A DNA stretch of 64,000 nucleotides from NCBI RefSeq assembly GCF_029168945.1, contig NC_083603.1, positions 1,550,001-1,614,000 of the forward strand. The letters run 5' to 3'. Below, piece by piece: positions 32,844-44,465 of the stretch (position 1 is its first letter; each line of letters begins with the position of its first letter). Position numbers and translations under genes: made by a program. The stretch is from Cannabis sativa. Lineage: Eukaryota > Streptophyta > Magnoliopsida > Rosales > Cannabaceae. The notes under the pieces are model-generated. The model was given only the letters and a program-made list of their open reading frames with translations. It searched no databases and was not told where the DNA came from.

Positions 32844-34865
32844 ATGGGAGATGAACAATCACAATCACAAAGCTTGGGAGATGAGCTATGGGATTCATGG
32901 AATCTTCGAGCTTGTCTTATAATAAGCCTCTCCCTACAATTCTTTCTGTTGTTTGCAGCTTCATTGAGGAAAATATGCAAATCCAACTTCGTACACTTGT
33001 TCATATGGCTTGCCTACACCCTATCAAATTGGATTGCTGCTTATGGTCTTGGTCAAACTGTCAGAAAGCCAACTAGAAATCTCCTTGATCCAAACAAAAG
33101 TGGAGACCTTTACATGTTTTGGGCACAGTTTCTTTTGTTGCATCTTGCTGGTCCTGATAGTATTACAACTTTTTCAACTGGGGATAGTGGAGTCTGGTTA
33201 AAGTCACTCACTGGACTCATTTCTCAAGTTTTGGCAACTATTTATAGCTTCATTCTCGTTGCAATTTCTAGAAAGGATAAGCTATGGTTCCCAACAATCC
33301 TAGTGTTTGGGGTTGGACTTATCAAGTCATGGGAGAGGGTTATAGCTCTGCTCAATGCAGGGTTTGATCAATTTGGAGAAACTCTTTTACCAAAACCAGA
33401 TCCAGGTTGTGACTATGAAGAAGCTGTTTCAACTTACTCAGCAACAAGGGGTGTACAAGTTGAAATGGAACCAGAAAAAAAGATAGCCTCAAATTATAAC
33501 AATGAGCAAGAAATTTTGCTAGGCCGTGATGAGAAAATAGATGAGTTGAAAGTACTAAAATCTGCACATTATTTCTTTGAGAAGTTTAAGATACTCTTTA
33601 CTGGCTCATTTTTGAGCTACCAAACTCGAGAAACAAGCCGCGATTATTTTCTTCGGTGTAGAAATTCAACTGTTGCTTTTAGATTGATTGAGTATGAACT
33701 CAGCTTCTTGCATGATCTTATGCACACCAAAATGTCTGTGTTACAGAACATGTTTGGATACATTCTTAGGATTGTTTGTTTCTCCTCTGTTTCGGTTGCA
33801 TCTGTGTTGTTTCTCTTAACAGATAAACGCGGATATACTGGGTTTGATGTTGGACTTACTGAAGCTTTGCTCTTGGGAACCATTCTCTTTGATGTCATCT
33901 CTATAATTATGCTCCTATTTTCTGAATGGGGCATCCTTAGAATCTCATTGGTTAGATATCTTACTCCATCATGTATTTGGAAAAGAAAGAGATGGTCAAG
34001 AACAGTTTTCCAATACAACATGCTCAACTACAGCTCATCTAACTGGTTTACACAACTGGTCTATAAAGTTTCTAGATTTTTGTTGACATTAACAGGATCC
34101 GTTGAAAAAATGAGAGCAATGATGTCTTCCTCCTTAGTGATTGTCACCAAAGAAAAGGAAGACTTCATTTTCAACAAGCTTAAGATGTTATCTTCAAAAG
34201 TAAAGGATTTAAAAGTTGCTAAAGAAGCTTGTTCACAAAGAGGCCTTTTGGCCCTTTTGCAGCATAGTAGAAGCTATTCTAAACTTGAATGGAGTATTAG
34301 AGAATTCCAATATTTGGAGAGCCTTCTTCTATGGCACTTAGCTACTGAGCTTTGCTATCATAATCTTAGTGAGGAAGAGCAGAAGAGAAATGAGTATGTT
34401 GGTATTTCTCAGCTTCTTTCAAATTACATGTTTTATCAACTTGTTGTCCAACCTACTTTGCTATCCCAAGAAATGGGAAATTTCTCCATAGTACTACAAG
34501 ACACTCAGGCAGAGACAAGGAAGTTTTTCAAGAAACACTCGATTTCAAATCATAAGGAAGCTTGTGAAAAGTTGAGGTTAGTAAAAACGCCATACAGAGC
34601 GGCTGTTGTGAAGGGAACCAAGAGCAAATCTCTGTTGTTTGACGCCTGCATTCTCTCGAAAGAGCTTCGAAATCTGGAGGAGCAGCAGTGGGAGTTGATG
34701 GCTCAAGTGTGGGTTGAGTTGATGTCTTATGCGGCCATTAATTGCAGCCCGGCCACACATGCGCAGCAGCCTAGTAAAGGCGGGGAGCTTTTGAGTTTTA
34801 CTTGGTTACTCATGTATCATTTGGGTTTAGGAACACAATTTTCTGACCAGGTACCACATGGTTAA
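32844..34865 (+). CDS. DUF4220/DUF594 multi-pass membrane protein, copy 2
   Basis: A single-exon frame of 673 aa. It has the same order as copy 1: a short polar start (MGDEQSQSQSLGDELWDSW), paired N-terminal membrane segments (about residues 23-40 and 50-70), further helices near 90-105, 125-145 and 300-360, and a C-terminal DUF594 block (VWVELMSYAAINC, HAQQPSKGGELLSFTW, HLGLGTQF). It is clearly more diverged than copies 1 and 3 and lacks their Cys-rich insert. It lies on the opposite strand to them and upstream of NLR2 in the same direction, with 643 bp between stop and start. Function of the family is unknown. Confidence 0.92.
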   Translation: MGDEQSQSQSLGDELWDSWNLRACLIISLSLQFFLLFAASLRKICKSNFVHLFIWLAYTLSNWIAAYGLGQTVRKPTRNLLDPNKSGDLYMFWAQFLLLHLAGPDSITTFSTGDSGVWLKSLTGLISQVLATIYSFILVAISRKDKLWFPTILVFGVGLIKSWERVIALLNAGFDQFGETLLPKPDPGCDYEEAVSTYSATRGVQVEMEPEKKIASNYNNEQEILLGRDEKIDELKVLKSAHYFFEKFKILFTGSFLSYQTRETSRDYFLRCRNSTVAFRLIEYELSFLHDLMHTKMSVLQNMFGYILRIVCFSSVSVASVLFLLTDKRGYTGFDVGLTEALLLGTILFDVISIIMLLFSEWGILRISLVRYLTPSCIWKRKRWSRTVFQYNMLNYSSSNWFTQLVYKVSRFLLTLTGSVEKMRAMMSSSLVIVTKEKEDFIFNKLKMLSSKVKDLKVAKEACSQRGLLALLQHSRSYSKLEWSIREFQYLESLLLWHLATELCYHNLSEEEQKRNEYVGISQLLSNYMFYQLVVQPTLLSQEMGNFSIVLQDTQAETRKFFKKHSISNHKEACEKLRLVKTPYRAAVVKGTKSKSLLFDACILSKELRNLEEQQWELMAQVWVELMSYAAINCSPATHAQQPSKGGELLSFTWLLMYHLGLGTQFSDQVPHG

Positions 34866-35508
34866 GGAAGGCATGTTACTCAAAATTTGCTAGTTTTAAT
34901 TACTGCTCTTGTATTCTATCAATTAGATGTATATTGTTTTCTTATGTTTTGAATGAATATTATTAATCATTTAAGCTTTCACTTGTTTAAATCGTTCTCC
35001 AATTTCTTTTAAATTTCTTTTATACTATATTACAAATTTCTTTAACAATAAGTAAATAATGAAATATTTGTATGAAAATTTCAGCCACTAACAACATTTC
35101 CAAACTGAACAATTTTAATCTAGGTGTTTGCTATTAATTTTAATATTAAATTTAGTTTGATTGCTTTTAAATTAATATTATCTTAGTGTAAACTCAACAA
35201 TTTAATTAGACTTGAATCAGTCTAACTACAGTTAACCAATCTAATTCAATTACCAAACACCATATTTTAATGTCTTTATTAATTATTGTTGACTTATCCT
35301 TTTCATAAATTACATATATAATATAGGGAAACTCTGTTTGTTTCGTCGTATTTGCATGATTCATTTGTATTTATTCTCAAAATAATCTTTTTTTCTTTTT
35401 AGTCTTTTAGATCTATTTTAGTGATTATTCGTTCAGTTTGCATGGATTATTGTGCTTAACTAAAAATAGCCAAAGTTTTACAAATTTTTGAACCAAAAAC
35501 TACCAATC
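34866..35508. other. Intergenic between DUF594 gene 2 and NLR2
   Basis: 3' UTR of the upstream gene and promoter of NLR2. AT-rich; no gene or clear repeat. Confidence 0.5.
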
Positions 35509-38500
35509 ATGGCGGAAGGAAACCTTGTGGGCGTTGTTGATCGGATTCAACGATTGTTGGAGTGTTTAGATTTGAAGGATATTACAGAAAAACAGAGACT
35601 TGATGAGATTAAGAAAGATTTTTCAATGCTACGAGGTTCATTTGATGATGCAGAGTTGAAGAAGAAGCTTTATAGTGATAAGTTACTATTAAAAGATTCA
35701 CTTGCTGATGTTGATGACTTACTCACAAAAATGTTGGCACTCACTTGGAGAACACGCCACGTGTCAGCACCCAAAAAGCTAATCATGATGATGAAGATGA
35801 TGATGAATACCACCACTACTTTCTTCAACTCAATCTCTTCCAAAATGGACAACGCCATGCAAATCGTGAAACAGCTACAAAACTCATCGGTTCCAGAGGC
35901 AGAGGCAGAGGCAGAGGAAGAGCAGAGAGGAAATGTTGGTGGAGAAATTATAGTTGTGGGGAGGGATCATCACCTAGCACAAATCACAGAAAAGTTGTTG
36001 AAGAAGGATGATGATGATGTTGAAGACAAGAATTTAATGGTGATTCCAATTGTGGGTATTGGAGGAGTAGGCAAAACAATAATTGCTATGCTCATTTGTG
36101 ATGACCAAAGGGTAAAATCACATTTTGATCTTACAATTTGGGTGTCTCTTGGTGTTGCCTTTGATGTAAAAGCCATTATGAAACAAATTATTTCATTTAT
36201 AACACATAATTACCCAACTATCTCTGATTTTAAGGAACTGCAAGCTCTTGTTTTTTCAGAAATAAGGCGAAAGCGATTTCTCCTTGTTCTTGATGATGTC
36301 CCGCCCAATGTTGATGAACAATCATGGAAGGTACTGTTACATATTTGACTCAAATTAATTTTAAATAATTTATGTGTCAAATTTTTTTGATAAGTTTTCG
36401 AATGGTCAGGGCAGTTATTTTGGTTATGGTAGTTAATTCGGTTAGGGGTTGTCCTAACTAACCGAGCACTATATATAGGAGCCTATGGACTCATTTGAGG
36501 GTGATCAAGTTTAGGGACACAAACAGATTGAAATGAATTCTCTTAGTATTTTAGTTGAGAGTGAGAGTTGTAAAAAGGCTTTTCCATGTGTTTGATTAGA
36601 TAGCCTCAAGTAAGATTGTGTTTGTAATTGGTGTTTACCACCATTGGTGGGTGCCATTGTGTTCTTGATCCAAGTATTGTAATCTTCATCATGCCAAGCC
36701 AATCAATAACAAAGATAATTACAGCCAACAGAGCTGTTTCTACTTGTGGATTAGATCCAAGTTTTAACCGAAACTAGTGGTTGAACCTCATTAAACTTCT
36801 GTCCATTTCATTTTCTGTTATTTTAGTTTCTTTTATGTTCTTGTATTCTTGAAATAAGTGAAATATGCAGTCTTTGTGGGTTTGTTATTTTTATCAAACC
36901 TAGTAAATTTTCCTTTATTATTTTGCTGCGCTTAAAGTTTATTATTTTTCCGAACAGGTGCTAACAAGTGAGATACTATCAGCTGGTGCAAATGGAAGTA
37001 GAATTATTGTAACTACTCGTCATACAAAGGTTGCAGAGATTACTGGTAAGAACCAACTATATCACTTAGAGGAGCTACATGAAAAGGAAGCTTGGTTACT
37101 ATTCCAAAAAGTGGCCGTGAGAGAAGAAGAAGAACTAACTGACCCGGAAATGATTGAGATTGGACAAGGAATTGCGAAAAGATGCCGCGGAATCCCTTTC
37201 CTCATAACAGCAATAGGAAGCTTATTGCGTATTAAGAAAACAAAACAAGAGTGGAAATTGTTTTTTGATGAGTTTTCAATGATAATAGAGACTGAAAATA
37301 ATGCATTGGCAATTCTTCAGTTGAGCTATGATCATTTACCATTTGCTTTGAAAGATTGTTTTGCTTATTGTGCAATTTTCCCAAAAGATTATGAGATTGA
37401 TGTAGACACACTCATAACTTTGTGGATGTCACAGGGGTTTATTGTTATTACTGAGTCAGATCAAGATCAGGACAATAATGAACAACAAGATCTTGAGAGA
37501 TTGGGTTATAAGTATTTTGTGGATTTACATGGAAGATGTTTCTTTCATGAAATTGAGCAAGATGAGTTGGGTTACATAAAAAAATGCAGAATGCCTAACT
37601 TAATGCATGATCTTGCTAAACAAATAGCTGGGAAAGCTTATGCTACTTTAATCTTAAAGGAAGATAGAATTGATGATGCAACACTTGTTCGACATGTATC
37701 ATTTGATTTTCATTTAGATTCATCATGGCAGATTTCAATCCCATCTTCTGACTTGAAAAGGATTCGAAGTCTGTTTTTGCCTTGGCAATATCAGCGGGCA
37801 ATTGAAGGCGGATCAAGTCAGTCTATTTGTGATGTAATTCCAAAATTCGAGTGGCTTCGAATGTTGGATTTGCATAACACAGGCATCAAGAAATTACCTG
37901 ATTCTATTAGTGAGTTGAAGCTTTTGTGTTATTTGGATCTGTCTCAAAATGGTGATATTAAGGCATTGCCAAAGTCTATTTGTGGGCTATATTTTCTGCA
38001 GACTTTGAAACTCAACCACTGCAGTAATCTTCAAACACTTCCCAGAGGCATTACGAGGTTATTTAATCTGAGACATCTCGAAAACAAATCATGTCATTGT
38101 TTAACTCGGATGCCAAGAGGACTAAGTCAGCTATCAAATCTTCGAACATTGTCAGAATTCGGGCTGAGTAAGGACAACCCCTCAAAGCCAAAAGGAAAGC
38201 TCGACGAACTAAGTTGTCTAAACTACTTGAGAGGAGAGATCAAAATAAAAAATTTGAGAAATCCCAAAGATGATAAGACAGCAGCAGCAAACATGAAAGG
38301 AAAAAAAGATGTTTTATCTTTGATTTTGATTTGGGATATTAACTCTTCTGTTAATGAAGCTGATTGTGAAGAAGCACTAGAAGATCTTGAGCCACATCCA
38401 AACTTGAGAGAGCTGTCAATATCTACTTATGGTGGTAGCAAGTTTTCGAGTTGGCTTCCATTGCTTAAAAATCTAGTGAAATTATCAATATCGAGATGCA

Positions 38501-39543
38501 ACAGATGCCATTGCCTACCGCGGCTGGATCAGTTGACTAATCTTCAAGTATTGGTAGTAGATGAGTTGATGAATCTGGAATACATTATGGATGAAACACC
38601 ATCATCAACAACAACATGGTTTTCATCATTGAAAGAGCTGAGACTTACTAATTTGCCACAACTAAAGGGATGGTGTAAAGATAACTCATGTGAAAATGCT
38701 ACATTTAGTTGTCTTTCTAGATTGGTGGTTGAAGATTGTCCTTGTCTTACTTCCATGCCTCTGTTTCCATGTTTAGAAGAACTACTAGTGCTCAAAAACA
38801 CAAGTTGGGAGCCATTCAAACGAACTGTGACAACAGCAATAGAAGAGAAAAGAGCTCTAACATCTCAATTGGAAGTGTCATCATCATCACCAATGTCGTC
38901 ATCATCACCAATGTCGTCATCATCACCATTGTGGTCATCATCACCATCTAGTACTCTCACCAAGAGCAAGTCACGGAGAAGCCCTCGCCGAACAAAGTCA
39001 TTAAATATGAAACCAAAATCACCTTCTTTTAAAAAAGTTTCTCGGTTTCATGTTTCTCGACCAAAACCAATTTCTTCCACAGTTGCTCTTGACTCCACAT
39101 TGAAGACACCAGTTCCAACTCCACAGAATATTTCATCATCAACAACAACAACAGCAATAGTCACTCCTCTCTCGAAATTGAGGACACTACATATCATTGA
39201 CATGCCCAATTCTGATCCAAATATGTGGAAGTCCCTTCACAGCCTCCGTTCTGTGACATTGGATAATGTTGCTGACATAAATGATTATCTTAAAGGAGGA
39301 CTTAGACAAGTGACCAGCCTGCAACAACTCCATATTTTGCGCTGTTATAATTTAGTGGAAATCGAAACTTGGATAGATGACTTCAAAACTCTCAGCAAAA
39401 TTTCAATCAAATTATGTCCCCAGTTAAGAATACCACATGATAGAATTGACCTCATCACTTCCTCAAATGTGAAGGTTGAGCACTGCCCTCGAGTTACTCA
39501 CATTGAAAGAGTACTTCAAGATCAGTTACATATGGTAGTTTGA
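35509..39543 (+). CDS. NLR2: CC-NB-ARC-LRR receptor split by an LTR-derived intron
   Basis: Exons 35509-36330 and 36958-39543 give 1135 aa. The ATG at 35509 is chosen because the open frame extends upstream only through non-ATG codons. The CC region covers about residues 1-140. NB-ARC: P-loop GIGGVGKT (183-190, followed by II instead of TL), kinase-2 FLLVLDDV (257-264), then after the splice SRIIVTTRHTKVA, CRGIPFLITAIG, CFAYCAIFPKDYEI and MHD in NLMHDLAK. LRRs follow. A Ser-rich then basic insert (about residues 911-1010, containing SKSRRSPRRTKS) breaks the late LRR region. The intron is 622 bp of LTR plus 5 bp of target duplication; an unspliced transcript stops six codons after the junction, giving about 279 aa. 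All core NLR motifs survive. No stop breaks the 861-codon second exon, so splicing is very probable but not proven. Confidence 0.9.
36335..36956. mobile_element. Solo LTR forming the NLR2 intron
   Basis: The 622-bp unit starts TGTTACAT and ends CCGAACA, with TGTT/AACA inverted ends as in LTRs. It is flanked by GGTAC (36330-36334) and GGTGC (36957-36961), a 5-bp target duplication with one mismatch. It has a TATA box (CTATATATAGG, about 36470) and looks Copia-like in style. The intron runs 36331-36957: the donor GT lies inside the left duplication, and the acceptor AG is the last LTR base plus the first base of the right duplication. NLR1 and NLR3 have no intron at this point. Confidence 0.82.
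38876..38950 (+). repeat. 18-bp coding minisatellite in NLR2
   Basis: About three and a half copies of an 18-bp unit TCATCATCACCAATGTCG encode SSSPMS repeats in the variable linker of NLR2. The unit length is a multiple of three, so copy-number change keeps the frame. Confidence 0.85.
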
Positions 39544-39890
39544 TTAATTCACATTTTTCTCATTTTCTTTTAATTTTTTATTTACAACTATGTTTTTGCT
39601 TATTAAGGTGAGACAGCCTGGAGTAATGGTGAATCTTCTCCTGCTAGAGAGAAATAAATGTCTGAGTTTGTATTACTATAGTCTATAGCCTCCTTGTACT
39701 GTGTAATTCTAGTATTCATTGTTTTCTAATAATAAAATTGAGAACTCATATCATATAATTTTTATAAATAATACTTATTCTTGACACTATGGAATGCCTT
39801 ATTTCAGCTTCTAGCATCAGTTATATAATCCCTTATTAGATTTTGGTTGTGTTGTGTGGCTTAAATCGTTGGTTTGTGTTTTTTTTTCTG
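39544..39890. other. 3' flank of NLR2
   Basis: Probable 3' UTR. AATAAAATTGAGAA at about 39729 contains a canonical poly-A signal. Nothing else recognised. Confidence 0.5.
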
Positions 39891-39899
39891 GTTTGAACA

Positions 39900-41121
39900 A
39901 ATTGTTGTTCCATTTTAACTGGCTCTCTATCTAGTATTGATAAAACCGTGTTTTTGCAAATGTCAGTTGTATATAAGAAAATATAAAGACTGTAAGCGTT
40001 TGCAGCAGCAGAAAGTAATTCTGCTACAGCAAAACTGAACAGGCAGAATATAAAATATTTGCAGAAAAATAAATAACTTGACACAAGAGATTTATACGTG
40101 GTATCAGTGTTCTCACGAACACTCCTAGTCCACGGGGCCACGTCCAGAGAATGAAATCAATTAATAAAGTATCAAAATTACAAAGACAATTGACTTAAAC
40201 AAGTTTAGACTCCCTCTAAAGTATTGCCGCAATCCTTTGTAATCCACTTTATGAATCTGACTTCTTGAAACACCTTCAAGCCCGAACTCCCTTCGTCTTT
40301 GAAGTGTGAGTGCTTACTTCCTCCCGAAGTAAGGCTTCAACAAGTCTTCTCCCGAAGACCAAGTGCTTACTTCCTCCCGAAGTAAGGCTTCAACAAGTCT
40401 TCTCCCGAAGACCAAGTGCTTACTTCCTCCCGAAGTAAGGCTTTATCAAGTCTTCTCCCGAAGACCAATCTCTTGTTCAGTCAAGTAGTTCTTCACAACC
40501 TCTAGGATAGAGTAAGAACAGAAATAGAACAACTAGAACCTAGATGAACAACTAGGCTCTCACAAAACAAAGAAAGACTCTCTTCTCTCAAAAGATAAAT
40601 GTAGAAAATGAATAATGGAAGAGGTAATTCGAATGGTTGCTCTCTAGGCTCTATTTATAGATCATAGAAACCAAAGAGGCAACCACAAGTTCGAATTAGC
40701 AGCAGTACAAAAACTTTCCAAAAGAAACACGATCTGCTACATCAGATTCGGATGCTGACGAAGCAGATCTGCCCAGAAACGGGAAACTTACTAAAATCGG
40801 GTCCGATCTTCTTTTAAAGCTTGATTCCTGCCAAAAACAGATTAGATATTCTGATTGTATCAAGATACAATCGAAATCAATAAGGAAAAGACAATAAACA
40901 AAGTTTCCCTAAAAAAGACAACTTTCCAAAAGAGAATTCCTTCTCTTTTGAGAAGTTTTCAACAAAGGAAAGTTCAGCTGAAAGTGCAACTTTCCAAACA
41001 AGGAAAATGGCAACTAATAACCGAATAAAAGAAGTAAGAATTCGAAACTGAATGCATAGCAATCTTACCATAAAAAGGAAAAATTATTTTGTCACCTAAC
41101 TTGCCAAAAAAAGACTTTACA
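39900..41121 (-). mobile_element. Copia-type 3' LTR (SIRE-like), minus orientation
   Basis: On the minus strand, a purine tract (GTGCCAAAGGGGGAGAT, 41122-41138) is followed by TGTAAAGTC, the LTR start at 41121. The LTR carries the leader text typical of these elements (GTGTTCGTGAGAACACTGAT near 40100-40120) and an internal tandem repeat at 40309-40468. Its far end (near 39,900) could not be fixed. No matching 5' LTR is in the window. Confidence 0.7.
40309..40468. repeat. 53-bp tandem repeat, three copies, in the Copia LTR
   Basis: The unit begins AGTGCTTACTTCCTCCCGAA; copies start at about 40309, 40362 and 40415 (53-bp period). Each unit holds two short palindromes (ACTTC..CCGAAGT and CTTCTCCCGAAG). 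Tandem with no spacers, so not a CRISPR. Confidence 0.85.
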
Positions 41122-41443
41122 ATCTCCCCCTTTGGCACTTTAGATGAACAAAATAATTTTTAACAAAAAGTACCTGCACAGCAAAGTTAGCAAGAGCAAA
41201 AGATACTACTCCCCCTGAGTAACACAATCAAATATCACAATAAAAACAAAAACATGCTAACTTTAAACATTAAGTTCACAAGTACTAACAAACCACAACT
41301 CCCCCTGAAAAAAAGGGTCCAGAGTTGGGCAACAAACCAAAAAATAAATATCTCTCCCCCTTTTTGTTTATCGGAGTGCCAAAGTAAACAAAGAACAAAA
41401 ACTAGACCAAAGGTTAATTAAAAAGAGACAAACGAAAAACACT

Positions 41444-42084
41444 CTAATCTTTGTAGAGTTTAACCAAAGTGGACAGTTGCCTGGACATGCTATGCTGGAC
41501 ATCTGCCATTGCTTCAAGACGAGTGTACACATTCTGAAGTTCAGACTTGACTTCCAGGAGTTCTGCTGCAGCAGAGCCTGAACTTGCACCAGCAGAAGCA
41601 GCAGCAGCACCAGCCTTTGGCCGTTTTTGAAACACACCATCAAAGTATTCAGAGGGTTGGAATGTAGGTCCAGTGATGGGAGGCTCAAGTGTTTCATGAG
41701 CTTGGGCCACATTCTTCTGAGAAGATAAAACCTTATAGATTAGATTTGGAAATACAAGTTTGAAGGTTGGCTTTTTACCTCTTCGGAAGGAGACAATCTG
41801 GTTTAGGATATGAGAGGCTAGATCAATGGAAGTTCCAGAGGTGATGCGATATAAGAGTGTAGCCACTTCTTGAGACACCACGGTCTTGTTAGAATTTGGA
41901 ACCCAATTGCTTAGTGCAAACCGCATAAGGGAAGCATGAGCAAAAGTGAGGTGAGTGATTCGAAGACTCTCCCCTGGTTTCAATTCTGAACGAGCACCAG
42001 TGAGTTCAGAGTGCATCAACTCACGATCCATGGACATCACAGCATTATTTGTAATTGTTCTAAATCTGATCGTGCAAACTCATA
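41444..42084 (-). pseudogene. 3'-terminal ORF of the Copia element ('putative plant transposon protein' type), 5'-truncated
   Basis: An open frame of about 200 codons ends at 41444. Motifs include LTFAHASLMRFALSNWVP, EVATLLYRITSGTSIDLASH and PTFKLVFPNLIYKVL, which recall the putative plant transposon protein domain often found in an extra ORF of plant retroelements (from memory). An Ala/Ser-rich spacer and a C-terminal coiled-coil-like stretch (SELQNVYTRLEAMADVQHSM) follow. The frame runs open upstream of any ATG to about 42084 and is then cut off. It lies between the missing pol and the 3' LTR, as expected for such an ORF. Confidence 0.6.
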
Positions 42085-42354
42085 TATTAAACACAATATT
42101 CCACCTTGAAACTGTTCTCTGTTTTTTTTCTTTCTTATTGGTTGGTGTTAATTCGCCCCGATGATTCAAGTGTCATGGTTTAGCAGAAATACCACTTCTA
42201 TCTTTGTGTGATTGCAGATATACCATTTCTGTCATTGACCCACTTTTTAGCTTTATAAATGCAGATGTTTATATAATATTAACACTTTACAGAATATTTA
42301 TAGATATAAAATTACATTACAATGCTGTGTTAAAAAAAGAACTAAATAGAATAA

Positions 42355-42566
42355 TCTACTACTCCAATAATAAATTTATTTACAATTTTATAATTACACT
42401 AATATTAGTTTTAATACATTATTAAATAATATTTCAAATATAAATATTTAATTTTTTCAAACAAAAAATTTGTAATCTTTAAAAATAAAATACATTCAAA
42501 ATCTTCAAAAGACTAAAATCTTAAATGAAACTAGCAATACGTGGCTCGACACGTACATTCACCTAG
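42355..42566 (+). mobile_element. Short Helitron-like element
   Basis: The 3' end has a hairpin (ACGTGGCTCGACACGT, about 42539-42554) followed by CATTCACCTAG and then T, the CTAG-T signature of plant Helitrons. A plausible 5' end TCTACTACTCC starts at 42355 after an A, giving the A-T insertion site. The interior is AT-rich and non-coding. The 5' end is less certain than the 3' end. Confidence 0.5.
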
Positions 42567-43045
42567 TATATAAAAAAGTCTAGAAGAGGTGATAAGCTTT
42601 CTTTATTCTTTTTGTGTTTTGTTTTTTGATTTTTTTTTTTGAAATAGAAACTTTCTCTATTCTATATTATTTTTTTTCACATTTTTATTGCCTTTTAAAT
42701 CATTTGTAAATTATAATTATAATATTTATTAGTTTAATATTGTGAGTAGTGTCATAAATTTTGTTTAATATGGCTTGACTTGGCACGTCTATGAATTATT
42801 GTCACATAAAAAGTTGACTTGGAGTCGATATATTTTTTTTTTATCCTTTCTAAACCAATTGTTTAAATTCTTATCATATTTCAATTGACATTATTAAGAT
42901 ACCCCAATTTTTCTGAATAGATTTTTATATATATTTTATTCACAACTGCCATAACCTACCTTTGTACGCCTTTTCAATTTCAATAAACATTTTTTCGAGC
43001 CAATTGGTTGGTAGTTAAAATAGAGTACACAAACAATGTTAAAAG
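42567..43045. repeat. Copy A of a local segmental repeat
   Basis: The text from about 42774 (TTGGCACGTCTATGAATTAT) to 43045 matches 48735-49265 (copy B), apart from transposons inserted in each copy. It includes the intact form of a target site (CTACCTTTGTACG, 42955-42967) that is split in copy B. A third, shorter relative lies at about 44185-44300. Confidence 0.75.
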
Positions 43046-43327
43046 TAGGGTTATACATCGGTCGGTTTAGTCGGTTTATACTATATATTTTCCAATCCGA
43101 CATAAAAATCGGGTTGTAAAATTCTCATGCAAACTGCCCAATTAAAAAAAAAAAAATTCTGTACCCGACCGACGGTTTGGGCGGGTTAAACCGAATTAAG
43201 ATGTTTTTTCCCTTAATATATATATATTATATAATATATAATAATATATAATATAATACATAAATGAGGATGATAGTTGGATAGAGAGAGAGAGGCAGGC
43301 TGAGAGTAGAGGCTGAGAAGATGAAGG

Positions 43328-43388
<61 letters not shown>

Positions 43389-43764
43389 CGTGAAGTGAAC
43401 TAGCGAGAGAGAGAGAGGCAGGCTGAGAGACTAAAATTTAGGGTTTGGGAACGCGTGAAGTGAACTAGCGAGAGAGAGAGAGGCAGGCTGAGAGACTAAA
43501 ATTTAGGATTTGGGATTTCTTTTAATATATATTATTATATATTATATAATATATATATATAAAATTAAAAAAAAAAAAAACTGAAAATCGGGTTAAATCG
43601 GTTTGAGCGGTTTCATTGGGCGGTTTGGGTCAAAATTCAACTCACCCAATTTACAGATTGGGCGGTTTAGAATTTTGTCAAGTGTATTTTTTATCGGTTT
43701 TGTCAGTTTTGTTTAGTCGGGTTATTCGGGTTGGGAGGTTTACGAAAATTTCTGTACAGCCCTA
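43046..43764. mobile_element. hAT-like element with 8-bp TSD
   Basis: Ends are TAGGGTTATACATCGG and CTGTACAGCCCTA. Both flanks are GTTAAAAG (43038-43045 and 43765-43772). Copy B of the host segment has the uninterrupted site (near 49260: AATGTTAAAAGTCTTGATC), which proves the insertion limits. The 719-bp interior holds a long GA microsatellite (43331-43385) and a tandem pair of ~60-bp GA-rich units, with no transposase. A relative lies at 59615-60187. Confidence 0.92.
43331..43385. repeat. (GA)n microsatellite
   Basis: About 27 uninterrupted GA units inside the hAT-like element, followed by two near-identical units starting GAACGCGTGAAGTGAACTAG. Confidence 0.95.
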
Positions 43765-43772
43765 GTTAAAAG

Positions 43773-44465
43773 TGTTGATCTTTTTAATTGGAGCATTGCT
43801 ATTGCTGAACATCTTTTATAAGTGATACTATACGATTAGTTAACGATATTTTTTAAAAGTTGTTTTGTTAAGTTATCACTACAAATTAGTACCGAATATA
43901 ACATTATATGAAAATAATAATATATAATATTATACAATACAATATAACACAATACTATACAATACTATGTATAAAAAAACCATTACTAAACATAGGAATC
44001 TCATCTCACTTTTTCTTTCTCTTTGTTTCCTTTAAGGATGTTCATCCTTACAATTCCAATTGATTGCAATAAATGAGTACTTTCTTCTTTAATATATTTG
44101 GCTCACTAGTCTTTAAGAAAGTTTCAATATCTAATAATAATAATTTGTAAATCATTCTTAAATAATTTTTATATATATAAAAAAAAAGGTCTTGAAGAGG
44201 TGATTCTTTATGTTATTTTTTATTCACTTTTAAATCATTTGTAAATTAGAATAATAATACTTAATATCGTGTGTAGTGTCATAAATTATGTTTAATAGGA
44301 TGATACATGTTGATTACAACCTCCTATACTTTTTAGTTAATTTTTATGTTCAAAATTATATGCCTAGTTTTAATTTTGTAATTAAAGTTAGTAAAGTCTA
44401 ATATAAAATGTACTGTAGTTACCTTTAACAATGGAGTCAAGAACAGATAAATCCTAGCTTTTTTC
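43773..44465. other. Intergenic with decayed repeats
   Basis: At about 43793-43905 a diverged relative of the GGCACCAGTGGTGCC MITE interior is recognisable (GATTAGTTAACGATATTTTTTAAAAGTT). From 44185 a third partial copy of the local segmental repeat. No gene. Confidence 0.45.

Noticed and set aside
35488..35508. Upstream extension of NLR2 (7 codons before the ATG)
   Set aside because: Opens with TTG, not ATG. MAEGNLVGVV at 35509 matches the NLR3 N-terminus.
40309..40468. Possible CRISPR-like array
   Set aside because: Three 53-bp units are contiguous without spacers and lie in a plant LTR; this is an LTR tandem repeat.
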